Source of the DNA: Comamonadaceae bacterium
GTDB lineage: Bacteria; Pseudomonadota; Gammaproteobacteria; Burkholderiales; Burkholderiaceae_C
Assembly (NCBI GenBank): GCA_947454695.1
Contig: CANGMW010000127.1
Span: forward strand, 1 to 7,564
DNA length: 7,564 nucleotides
Direction: 5' to 3'
Made by a program: the position numbers and the translations under genes. The notes under the pieces were generated by a model. That model did not search any database, was not told the origin of the DNA, and was given only the letters and a program-made list of their open reading frames with translations. This document shows, one piece after another, positions 1 through 6,529 of the stretch (positions are counted from its first letter, which is position 1; each line of letters starts with the position of its first letter).

Positions 1-2308
1 GCAATTTGGCGACCACCGGGTGGAACTCATAGGCCTCGTAGTGCGCCAGAATGTCAGCTTGCAACTGCGCGGCACGCGACAGCGCGTAGCGGTCGATCTC
101 CAGCAAGTCCGATGCAGGGACCGCGTCGGTCGCCGGATCGAAGTCACTGATGTTGGCGAGCAAAAACTTCAGCGTGTTGCGCACGCGCCGGTAGGTGTCC
201 ACCACGCGGGCCAGGATCTTGTCGTCAATCCCCAAGTCGCCCGAGTAGTCGGTGGCAGCACACCACAGGCGGATGATTTCTGCGCCCATCTTGTTGCTGA
301 TCTCTTGCGGGGCCACCACATTGCCCACGCTCTTGCTCATCTTGCGGCCCTGGCCGTCCACGGTGAAGCCGTGGGTGAGCAGCCCCTTGTAGGGTGCATG
401 GTCATCCATAGCGCAGGCCGTGAGCAGCGAGGAGTGGAACCAGCCGCGGTGCTGGTCATGGCCTTCCAGGTAGAGGTCGGCCGGGTAGGTGGATTGCGCG
501 GCATGGCTCTTGCGCAGCACATGGAAGTGCGTGGTGCCAGAGTCAAACCACACATCCAGAATGTCGGTGCTCTTGGTGTAGTGCACCGCGTCGGCACCGA
601 TCAGGCTCTCGGGCGTGGCCTTGCTCCAGGCTTCGATGCCGCCTTGCTCGACCATCTTGGCCGCAACATCCATGAGTTCCATGGTGCGCGGGTGCAGCTC
701 GCCGCTGTCCTTGTGAATGAAAAACGGCAGCGGCACGCCCCAGTTGCGCTGACGGCTGATGCACCAGTCGGGTCGGCCCGCGATCATGTCGCGCAGGCGG
801 GCCTTGCCGTTTTCCGGGTAGAACTGGGTCTCTTCAATCGCGGCCAGCGCGAGCTGACGCAGCGTCTTGCTGGCTTTGTCTTGGGTGAATACGCCTTCGC
901 CTTCGTCCATGCGCACAAACCACTGGGCGGCCGCGCGGTAGATCACCGGTGTTTTGTGGCGCCAGCAATGCGGGTAGCTGTGGGTGATGTCCTTGGTGGC
1001 AAACAAGCGTCCGGCGTTGCGCAAGGCCTCGATCACCACCGGCACGGCCTTCCAGATGTTCAGGCCGCCAAAGAGCGGGAAGTCGGCCGCGTACGCCCCA
1101 TTGCCCTGGACCGGGTTAAGGATGTCGTCGTAGGCCATGCCGTGGGCAATGCAGCTGTTGAAGTCATCCACGCCATAGGCGGGCGAGGAGTGAACCAAGC
1201 CCGTGCCGTCTTCGGCGGTGGCGTAGTCCGCCAGGTACACCGGGCTGTGGCGGCGGTAGCCCGCATCCACATCGAAGAGCGGGTGTTTGAAATTGATGAG
1301 GCCCAAGGCCTTGCCTTGCGTGGTGGCCAGCACCTGGCCTTGCAAACCATAGCGCGCCATGCATTGCTCGACCAGCACAGCAGCCAGCACCAGCAGGCCC
1401 CGCTCGGTGTCCACCAGCGCGTAATCGAGTTCGGGGTTGAGGTTGAGCGCCTGGTTGGCCGGAATCGTCCACGCGGTGGTGGTCCAGATCACGGCGAAGG
1501 CGGGCTTGTCGAGTTTTGCCAGGCCAAAGGCTTGGGCCAGTTTTTCGGGCTCGGCGCATTCAAAGCCCACATCCAGCGTGGTGCTCTTCTTGTCCTGGTA
1601 TTCGATTTCAAACTCGGCCAGCGAGGAGCCGCAGTCAAAGCACCAGTAGACGGGCTTTAGGCCACGGTAGACAAAGCCGCGTTCCATGATGCGTTTGAGC
1701 GCGCGGATTTCATTGGCCTCGTTGGCGAAATCCATGGTGCGGTAAGGGTTGTCCCACTCGCCCAGCACACCCAGGCGTTTGAAGTCGGCCATCTGGCCGG
1801 CGATTTGCTCGGTGGCGAAGGCGCGGCACCTGGCTTGAAATTCGGCGCGGGATGTCAGGGGCGACGGGCCGTCCCCTAGCACCTGAGCGGCCCCCTCGGG
1901 GGGCAGGACGCCTTGGGCGGACGTGGGGGCCAAATTTTTTCCATGCAGCTTTTCGATCGCGTTCTCGATCGGCAGGCCGTGGCAATCCCAGCCCGGCACA
2001 TAGATGGCGTCCAGCCCTTTGAGCTGGCGCGCCTTGACGATCATGTCTTTGAGCACCTTGTTGACCGCGTGGCCGATGTGGATCTGGCCGTTGGCATAGG
2101 GCGGGCCGTCGTGCAGCACGAACTTGGGCTGGCCAGCGCGTGCGGCGCGCAGCTTTTTGTAAATGCCCTGGTCTTCCCAGGCCTTGACCCAGCCCGGCTC
2201 GCGCTTGGGCAGATCGCCACGCATGGGGAAGGGTGTGTCCGGCAGGTTCAGGGTGCTGCGGTAATCGGACGAATCGTTGGGCTTGGCTTTGGTCTTGTCT
2301 GTGGTCAT
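1..2308 (-). CDS. ileS: Isoleucyl-tRNA synthetase, 3' end missing (runs off left edge)
   Basis: Class I aminoacyl-tRNA synthetase that charges tRNA-Ile in the cytoplasm and edits mischarged valine. About 769 residues are present; the family usually has about 940-960, so the anticodon-binding end and the C-terminal zinc finger lie outside the window. Visible in order: nucleotide-binding motif HIGH at residues 77-80, GWDCHGLPIE at 106-115, entry to the editing domain YWCFDCGSSL at 221-230, editing motif WTTTAWT at 275-281, GTGLVHSSPAYGVDD at 368-382, RPDWCISRQR at 512-521, DVWFDSG at 585-591 and KMSKS at 656-660. The ATG at 2308 overlaps the ribF stop as ATGA, implying translational coupling in one operon; in many proteobacteria lspA follows ileS, here off-window. 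Odd points: residues 127-152 are an extra segment encoded by a palindromic repeat, and the editing motif has Ala where E. coli has Pro. Identity is certain; the C-terminus cannot be judged. Confidence 0.97.
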   Translation of the reverse strand, partial: MTTDKTKAKPNDSSDYRSTLNLPDTPFPMRGDLPKREPGWVKAWEDQGIYKKLRAARAGQPKFVLHDGPPYANGQIHIGHAVNKVLKDMIVKARQLKGLDAIYVPGWDCHGLPIENAIEKLHGKNLAPTSAQGVLPPEGAAQVLGDGPSPLTSRAEFQARCRAFATEQIAGQMADFKRLGVLGEWDNPYRTMDFANEANEIRALKRIMERGFVYRGLKPVYWCFDCGSSLAEFEIEYQDKKSTTLDVGFECAEPEKLAQAFGLAKLDKPAFAVIWTTTAWTIPANQALNLNPELDYALVDTERGLLVLAAVLVEQCMARYGLQGQVLATTQGKALGLINFKHPLFDVDAGYRRHSPVYLADYATAEDGTGLVHSSPAYGVDDFNSCIAHGMAYDDILNPVQGNGAYAADFPLFGGLNIWKAVPVVIEALRNAGRLFATKDITHSYPHCWRHKTPVIYRAAAQWFVRMDEGEGVFTQDKASKTLRQLALAAIEETQFYPENGKARLRDMIAGRPDWCISRQRNWGVPLPFFIHKDSGELHPRTMELMDVAAKMVEQGGIEAWSKATPESLIGADAVHYTKSTDILDVWFDSGTTHFHVLRKSHAAQSTYPADLYLEGHDQHRGWFHSSLLTACAMDDHAPYKGLLTHGFTVDGQGRKMSKSVGNVVAPQEISNKMGAEIIRLWCAATDYSGDLGIDDKILARVVDTYRRVRNTLKFLLANISDFDPATDAVPASDLLEIDRYALSRAAQLQADILAHYEAYEFHPVVAKL
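1853..1930. repeat. GC-rich palindromic repeat inserted in frame in ileS
   Basis: Seen: 78 bp (26 codons, no stop in the ileS frame) separate two blocks of IleRS that are nearly contiguous in homologues I remember: GKNL at residues 123-126 and SRAEFQAR at 153-160. The encoded segment is rich in Pro, Gly and Ala. The DNA holds GCCCCCTCGGGGGGC at 1890-1904 (self-complementary arms) and AGGG..GACG / CGTC..CCCT arms around 1857-1876, so it can fold into two hairpins. Its end reading GTGGGGGC on the plus strand (1923-1930), together with the CCCCCCGAGGGGG core, resembles a dispersed intergenic repeat that I recall from Comamonadaceae genomes. That match is from memory, not from a search. No second copy and no clear target-site duplication are visible in this window. 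Confidence 0.65.
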
Positions 2309-3291
2309 GGTGGCGTGGAAGCAAAGTAGGCACGCGCATCATCACAATCCTGAGTGATGCCTCGGGTCAGGGCATCCAGACCGTCGTACTTGAGCTCGTC
2401 GTGCAGTTTGTGGAGTAACTCCACACGAATGATTTTACCGTAGCCCCCTTCAGCGCCCAGCTCGGCGGGCCAGTCCAGGCAATGGGTTTCCAGGAGCACG
2501 CGCCCGCCATTCACATCGCTGGGGTCCAGCGAGGGGCGAATGCCCAGATTAGCCACGCCTTGCAAGGGGGAGGCGCCAGCTTTCCCCAGCCCATGGAGCC
2601 GCACCGCAAAGATGCCACTGGCTGCGGGTTTCCAGTGCGAGAAACGCAAATTCAGGGTTTTGAAACCCAACTCGCGTCCGAGCTTGCGCCCGTGCACCAC
2701 ATGGCCGGAGATTTGGTAAGGGTGGCCGAGCAGGCGCGCGGCGTCGTGCATGCGGCCTTCGCCTAAAGCGGCGCGCACGGCCGAGCTGGACACGCGTAAG
2801 CCATGCACCTCGTAGCTGTTCATGCGCGCCACATCAAAGCCGCAGCGTTCACCGGCGGCGTCCAGCATGGCGTAGTCGCCAGCGCGCTTGGCGCCAAAGC
2901 GGAAGTCGTCGCCCACCAGCACATAACGCGCGCCCAAACCTTGGACCAATACCCGGTCAATGAAATCTTGCGGCGAGAGCGAGGCCAGCCGCTGGTCAAA
3001 CGGCAGCACGACCACCTGGTCGACGCCGCAAGCCTGCAGTTCACTGAGTTTGTCACGCAGCGTGCCCACCCGCGCCGGCGCGAGTTCAGGTTGTCCGCTG
3101 ATCGCCGCGAAGTGATCGCGCGGATGCGGCTCAAAGGTCATGACGCAACTGGGCACGTTGCGTTGCCGGGCCTCGCCGCGCAACAGCGCCAGCATGGCTT
3201 GATGACCGCGGTGCACGCCGTCGAAATTGCCAATCGTCAACGCGCAGGCAGGCGCGAGGTCGGGGTGTTGAAAGCCACGAAAAATCTTCAT
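2305..3291 (-). CDS. ribF: Bifunctional riboflavin kinase / FMN adenylyltransferase
   Basis: Converts riboflavin to FMN (C-terminal kinase domain) and FMN to FAD (N-terminal nucleotidyltransferase domain). The 328 residues are a normal length. The adenylyltransferase part shows GNFDGVHRGH at 21-30, with the HxGH nucleotide-binding signature at 27-30, then TFEPHPRDHF, VGDDFRFG and the RVSSSAVRAAL segment that closes the domain. The kinase part shows GRELGFKTLNL, GVANLGIRPS and LETHCLDW. The usual PTAN kinase motif (Pro-Thr-Ala-Asn) reads KTLN here; its Thr and Asn are retained. The ATG at 3291 starts the expected MKIFRGF opening and no better start is visible, although the ribosome binding site is weak. 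The stop overlaps the ileS start by four bases. It is transcribed away from the HNH gene. I see no FMN riboswitch upstream. Confidence 0.96.
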   Translation of the reverse strand: MKIFRGFQHPDLAPACALTIGNFDGVHRGHQAMLALLRGEARQRNVPSCVMTFEPHPRDHFAAISGQPELAPARVGTLRDKLSELQACGVDQVVVLPFDQRLASLSPQDFIDRVLVQGLGARYVLVGDDFRFGAKRAGDYAMLDAAGERCGFDVARMNSYEVHGLRVSSSAVRAALGEGRMHDAARLLGHPYQISGHVVHGRKLGRELGFKTLNLRFSHWKPAASGIFAVRLHGLGKAGASPLQGVANLGIRPSLDPSDVNGGRVLLETHCLDWPAELGAEGGYGKIIRVELLHKLHDELKYDGLDALTRGITQDCDDARAYFASTPP

Positions 3292-3456
3292 CGGAGTGGT
3301 ATGAATTTGATAGCGCTCGCGGCGCTTGGCTGAGCCGTTGTTCGCAAGCTTGTCATAAAAACAAGGTATATTGTGTCTCAGTGGTGAGCATGAGCGGATT
3401 TGATTGAATTCGCTCCAAAAGTGGCGTTCCGTGGTAACAACTGCAGGAGGCGAGTT
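3292..3456. promoter_or_regulatory. Divergent ribF / HNH intergenic region, promoters not resolved
   Basis: This 165-bp stretch separates two divergent genes and contains the most AT-rich patch nearby, at about 3350-3374. It includes TATATT at 3367-3372, a plausible plus-strand -10 element, but no good -35 lies 16-18 bases upstream. A perfect 5-bp inverted repeat, CTTGT (3349-3353) and ACAAG (3361-3365) with a 7-base spacer, sits beside it and could be a regulator half-site pair. No RNA gene or FMN riboswitch is recognisable. Promoter function is inferred from position and base composition only. Confidence 0.35.
3445..3450 (+). promoter_or_regulatory. Ribosome binding site fixing the HNH TTG start
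   Basis: A full AGGAGG lies six bases before the TTG at 3457, which is ideal spacing. The reading frame stays open further upstream, to a TTG at 3400, but that codon has no comparable site. The usual N-terminus that I remember for this protein family (M-K-V-L-K-L) begins at 3457. Confidence 0.8.
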
Positions 3457-4014
3457 TTGAAAGTCTTGAAGCTATCAGCGCAAGGACTGCCTCAGTCCTG
3501 GATTTCACTGGAGCAGGCGGTGATCCATTACGCCGCGGGCGAAGTGCGGTGGGAGTCCGGCGGTGAAGTGGCCGTGTTCCACGGCGGGCACAACGCCCGT
3601 ACCGGCCACCAGTCCATCATCCGCGTCAACAGCATCATCGGCACCCGTGGCGTGCCCAACATCAATCCCTTTAACCTGCGCCCCAGCCTCACCAACGGCA
3701 AACTTTTCACCCGCGATCGCAATGTGTGCGCCTACTGTGGCCAGCATTTCCATGACGATGAGTTGACCCGCGAGCACATCATTCCTTTTGCGCAAAACGG
3801 GGTCGACCACTGGATGAATGTGGTGACCGCCTGCCGCGCCTGCAACCACCGCAAGAGCAGCCGAACGCCCGAGCAGGCCGGCATGCCTTTGCTGTACACG
3901 CCGTATGTCCCCAGCCTGTGGGAAGACTTCATCCTGCGTAACCGCCGCATCCTGGCGGACCAGATGGAGTTTTTGATGGCCCATGTGCCCAAGTCGTCCC
4001 GGCTTTTGATCTGA
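3457..4014 (+). CDS. HNH endonuclease-fold protein, role unknown
   Basis: Starting at the TTG at 3457 the product has 185 residues. The N-terminal half (about 1-85) begins VLKLSAQGLPQSWISLEQA and resembles the small strand-rich domain found ahead of HNH modules in a widespread bacterial family. The C-terminal half is a zinc-supported HNH module: CAYC at 91-94, EHIIP with its His at 107, Asn 121 in the DHWMN segment, and CRACNHRK with cysteines at 126 and 129. It then continues into RTPEQAGMPL, a tail that I also remember from cyanobacterial members. All expected metal and catalytic positions look intact. It stands alone between ribF and a terminator, with no methyltransferase, immunity gene, secretion signal or intron, so restriction, toxin and homing roles are not supported. 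Base composition matches its neighbours. DNA cleavage is inferred from the fold; the biological role is unknown. Confidence 0.88.
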   Translation: MKVLKLSAQGLPQSWISLEQAVIHYAAGEVRWESGGEVAVFHGGHNARTGHQSIIRVNSIIGTRGVPNINPFNLRPSLTNGKLFTRDRNVCAYCGQHFHDDELTREHIIPFAQNGVDHWMNVVTACRACNHRKSSRTPEQAGMPLLYTPYVPSLWEDFILRNRRILADQMEFLMAHVPKSSRLLI

Positions 4015-4017
4015 CAT

Positions 4018-4050
4018 AAAAAAAACGCGTTGCAAGCAACGCGTTTTTTA
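4018..4050. terminator. Bidirectional rho-independent terminator
   Basis: A near-perfect inverted repeat has arms AACGCGTTGC (4024-4033) and GCAACGCGTT (4036-4045). A-T pairs extend it outward to 4020 and 4049, giving a stem of up to 14 bp with a very tight loop (about 13 bp with a CAAG tetraloop). It is flanked by eight A on the left and six T on the right, so it can end transcripts from both the HNH gene (stop at 4014) and the convergent dehydrogenase operon (stop at 4068). Confidence 0.9.
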
Positions 4051-4067
4051 TTTCAGTCGGGCCGCCT

Positions 4068-5183
4068 TCAGGCAAACACGCCGGCCGTTTCTTGCATGCG
4101 CTCGCTGACCTGACCCAGATGGTGCAGGGAGTCGCCGAAGGTCATTTCCATTTGCGTGAGCGTCTTGAAGTAGTGACTCACGATGTACTCGTCGGTGACG
4201 CCAATGCCGCCGTGCAGTTGCACAGATTGCTGACTCACCGCACGCATGGACTGGCCCAGCTGGTATTTGGCGCGTGCCATGGCACGGCGACGTTCATCAG
4301 CCGGCGCGTTGAGTTTGAGGCTGGCATAAAAGCTCATCGAGCGGGCCAGTTCCAGCTGCATCTTCAAGTCGGCTGCACGGTGACGCAAAGCCTGGAAGCT
4401 GGAAATCACCACGCCAAACTGCTTGCGGGTGTTCATGTACTCGAGCGTCACCGCCAGGGTTTTGTCCATCACGCCCACCGCCTGTGCGCACAGTGCGGCG
4501 ATGCCGATGTCCACGGCGTGCTCCAGTGCTGTCAGTCCTTCAGCCGTCACCAGCTGGGCTGCAGCGTTGTTGAACACCACATCGGCGGCGCGACTACCGT
4601 CTTGCGTGCCATAGCCCTGGGTACTCACGCCTGAGGCGCTGCGTTCCACCAGGAACATGGCGAGCTTGCCGCCGGCCATGGCGGGCACCAGATAGGCGTC
4701 GGCTTGATCACCGGCGGGCACCATGTTTTTGGTGCCGCTGATCGCCCAGGCAGCGCCGGCTTGCGTGGCCTTAGCCTCGCACACGTCCAGACGGTAACGG
4801 GCCTTGCGTTCCTGGTAAGCCAGCACCACCAGCGCTTCGCCGCCAGCCACTTTGGGCAGCCAGGCTGATTTGAGGGCCGCGGGGGCATAGCCGGAGATCA
4901 CGCCGCCGGCGATCAGGCTTTGGGTGACCGGCTCGAGCACGATGCCGCGTCCCAGCTCTTCCATCACCACCATGCCTTCGACCGGGCCCATGCCCATGCC
5001 GCCGTCGTCATCGGAGATGTACAGACCGGTCAGGCCCAGTTCGGCCAGTTCATTGAAAACCTCGCGCGAGAAACCACCGGCTTGCACGATGGATTTACGG
5101 CGCTCAAAGGTATAGCCCTTGTCCACCCACTTGCGAACCGCGTCGCGCAGTTGCTCTTGTTCGTCAGAAAAATCAAAGTCCAT
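4068..5183 (-). CDS. Acyl-CoA dehydrogenase, PimD-type small subunit
   Basis: The 371 residues have the acyl-CoA dehydrogenase fold and the style of the small subunit of pimeloyl-CoA dehydrogenase (PimD) and of the actinobacterial FadE pairs. Seen: N-terminal helical domain (about 1-110); a middle domain in which the usual flavin/substrate signature (a Y-S-E-P-G-S-G-type run) is replaced by AYQERKARY at 122-130; and a C-terminal domain that keeps the FAD-contact motifs TRKQFG (252-257) and QLHGGIG (322-328). At the usual position of the catalytic Glu near the C-terminus my hand alignment places no acid; the local sequence is MEMTFGD (345-351). It should therefore work only with the large subunit encoded just upstream. 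Its ATG follows AGGAGA with good spacing, 15 bases after the partner's stop. The substrate is unknown: a dicarboxylyl-CoA, a branched acyl-CoA or a steroid side chain are all possible. Confidence 0.9.
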   Translation of the reverse strand: MDFDFSDEQEQLRDAVRKWVDKGYTFERRKSIVQAGGFSREVFNELAELGLTGLYISDDDGGMGMGPVEGMVVMEELGRGIVLEPVTQSLIAGGVISGYAPAALKSAWLPKVAGGEALVVLAYQERKARYRLDVCEAKATQAGAAWAISGTKNMVPAGDQADAYLVPAMAGGKLAMFLVERSASGVSTQGYGTQDGSRAADVVFNNAAAQLVTAEGLTALEHAVDIGIAALCAQAVGVMDKTLAVTLEYMNTRKQFGVVISSFQALRHRAADLKMQLELARSMSFYASLKLNAPADERRRAMARAKYQLGQSMRAVSQQSVQLHGGIGVTDEYIVSHYFKTLTQMEMTFGDSLHHLGQVSERMQETAGVFA

Positions 5184-5198
5184 GGTGTTCTCCTGCGT

Positions 5199-6380
5199 TC
5201 AGCCCAGAATGGTCTGCGCGACGATGTTGCGTTGCACTTCATTGCTGCCACCGTAGATGGTGGTTTTGCGCATATTGAAGTAGGTGGATGCCAGCGGGGC
5301 GTTAGCCAACACACCACCGGGGAAGTTGCCTTGCCAGCCGGCTTCCATGGCTTCGCGGATCAGCGGCATGGCATAGGGGCCGGCGGCCAGCATCATGAGC
5401 TCGCTGTAACGCTGCTGGATTTCGCTGCCGCGGATCTTGAGCAGGCCGGCGATGTCCAGCGAGTTCTTACCGGTTTTCTCGGCGGACAACACGCGCAGCA
5501 CCAGCATCTCCAGTGCCACGATGTCGACTTCGAGTTTCGCAATTTCGTCACGAAAGCGCACATCGGTGTCCACGCCTTCAGTTTTTGCAATGCGCTTCAA
5601 GCGCTCGAGCTCGCGTTTGGCGCGGTTCACATCGGCGATGTTGGTGCGCTCATGGCTGAGCAGGTGCTTGGCATAAGTCCAGCCCTTGTTCTCTTCGCCA
5701 ATCAGGTTGTTGGCGGGCACTTCCACGTTGTCAAAAAAGACTTCGTTGACTTCGCACTCACCATCGAGCAAGCGGATGGGGCGCACCGTCACGCCTTTGG
5801 ATTTCATGTCCACCAGCAGGAAGCTGATGCCGGTCTGGGGCTTGCCTTCATTGCTGGTGCGCACCAGGCAGAAAATCCACTCGCCGTACTGACCCAGCGT
5901 GGTCCAGGTTTTCTGGCCGTTGACGATGTACTTGTCGCCTTGGCGTTCAGCGCGGGTCTTGACCGAGGCCAGGTCCGAGCCGGAGCCGGGTTCGCTGTAG
6001 CCCTGGCTCCACCAGACGTCGCCGCTGGCGATGCCGGGCAGGAAACGTTGCTGTTGCTCGGCATTGCCAAAGGCCATGATCACGGGTGCCACCATCACCG
6101 GGCCGAAGGGCACCACGCGGGGCGCGCCGGCCAGCGCACATTCTTCTTCGAACAAATGCTTTTGCACGGCGTTCCAGCCGGGGCCGCCGAATTCTGTGGG
6201 CCAGCCGTGGCCGAGCCAGCCTTTCTTGCCCAGAATCTTGGCCCAGCGCTGCATGTCCTCACGGGTGAGGTGCAAGGCGTTGTGCACTTTGTGCGAGATG
6301 TCCTGCGGCAGGTTCGCGTGCACCCAGGTGCGAATGTCTTCGCGAAACTTCTGCTCTTCAGGGGTAAATGCCAAATCCAT
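5199..6380 (-). CDS. Acyl-CoA dehydrogenase, PimC-type large subunit
   Basis: The 393 residues match the large subunit of two-subunit acyl-CoA dehydrogenases (pimeloyl-CoA dehydrogenase PimC type). They would introduce the alpha-beta double bond in a CoA thioester, with electrons passing through FAD to electron-transfer flavoprotein. Seen: helical N-terminal domain; signature GYSEPGSGSDLAS at 127-139; YIVNGQKTWTT at 151-161; and LSHERTN at 241-247, where Glu 244 sits at the position used as catalytic base by isovaleryl-CoA and long-chain dehydrogenases. The C-terminal motif that usually supplies the base in medium-chain enzymes reads YGGSNEVQR (376-384), with Gly in place of Glu. The RKxFG and QxHGG motifs are absent here and present in the small subunit. 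The start follows a GGAGAAG ribosome binding site. It is the first gene of a two-gene unit divergent from purN. Substrate not determinable. Confidence 0.92.
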   Translation of the reverse strand: MDLAFTPEEQKFREDIRTWVHANLPQDISHKVHNALHLTREDMQRWAKILGKKGWLGHGWPTEFGGPGWNAVQKHLFEEECALAGAPRVVPFGPVMVAPVIMAFGNAEQQQRFLPGIASGDVWWSQGYSEPGSGSDLASVKTRAERQGDKYIVNGQKTWTTLGQYGEWIFCLVRTSNEGKPQTGISFLLVDMKSKGVTVRPIRLLDGECEVNEVFFDNVEVPANNLIGEENKGWTYAKHLLSHERTNIADVNRAKRELERLKRIAKTEGVDTDVRFRDEIAKLEVDIVALEMLVLRVLSAEKTGKNSLDIAGLLKIRGSEIQQRYSELMMLAAGPYAMPLIREAMEAGWQGNFPGGVLANAPLASTYFNMRKTTIYGGSNEVQRNIVAQTILG

Positions 6381-6409
6381 AAAGCTTCTCCAGTCGGGGG
6401 AACGTTAGT

Positions 6410-6457
6410 TTGCGGTGCTGAGTGGTGCCTGCAATAAAAGGAACCGAGGCACCGCAA
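6410..6457. repeat. Overlapping inverted repeats able to form two alternative hairpins
   Basis: TTGCGGTGC (6410-6418) and GCACCGCAA (6449-6457) form a perfect 9-bp outer inverted repeat. GGTGCCT (6424-6430) and AGGCACC (6447-6453) form a perfect 7-bp inner one. Both use the shared right-hand segment 6447-6457, so they compete rather than nest. Read on the minus strand the structure lies 30-80 bases before the large-subunit start, within its likely leader. There is no U-run, so it is not a simple terminator. Regulatory function is an inference. Confidence 0.55.
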
Positions 6458-6470
6458 GTCCAGCTTTTTA

Positions 6471-6482
6471 GCACGATCGTTC
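6471..6482. promoter_or_regulatory. Possible TetR-family operator, core ACGATCGT
   Basis: An 8-bp perfect palindrome ACGATCGT (6473-6480) sits in the gap between the dehydrogenase operon and purN; one further matching pair flanks it. On the minus strand it abuts an extended -10-like TGCTAAAAA (6473 down to 6465), so a bound repressor could block transcription of the dehydrogenase genes. TetR-type regulators commonly control acyl-CoA catabolism and often use ACG..CGT cores. No regulator gene is present in the window, and the site could be chance. Confidence 0.35.
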
Positions 6483-6490
6483 GCAAAAGT

Positions 6491-6518
6491 CTGTCCAAGG
6501 CGCGACAAGCAGGATAAT
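6491..6518 (+). promoter_or_regulatory. purN: Candidate purN promoter
   Basis: GATAAT at 6513-6518 matches five of six bases of the sigma-70 -10 element. CTGTCC at 6491-6496 is a weak -35 (three of six) with a 16-base spacer. Only 11 bases separate the -10 from the purN ATG, so the transcript would have a leader of only a few bases. Confidence 0.4.
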
Positions 6519-6529
6519 CACAGGCAGCC

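Noticed and set aside
20..1660. 546-codon open frame on the plus strand
   Set aside because: It lies antisense to ileS, whose motifs (KMSKS, WTTTAWT, CISRQR) are unmistakable. Its length comes from GC-rich codon bias and its translation resembles no family.
1934..1941. A-AAA-AAT run in ileS as a programmed frameshift site
   Set aside because: The zero frame continues as complete IleRS, and the strong hairpin downstream is several tens of bases away, too far to stimulate slippage.
3292..3400. FMN riboswitch upstream of ribF
   Set aside because: None of the conserved RFN-element segments could be found on the minus strand, and the leader space is short.
3400..3456. Upstream TTG as start of the HNH gene
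   Set aside because: There is no ribosome binding site before it and the extra 19 residues are unlike the family. AGGAGG is ideally placed for the TTG at 3457.
3457..4014. HNH gene as a restriction enzyme, toxin or homing endonuclease
   Set aside because: There is no methyltransferase, immunity gene, export signal, intron or intein boundary beside it, and base composition matches the surroundings.
4920..6437. 505-codon open frame on the plus strand
   Set aside because: It lies antisense to both dehydrogenase subunits and has no recognisable domain, so it is a composition shadow.
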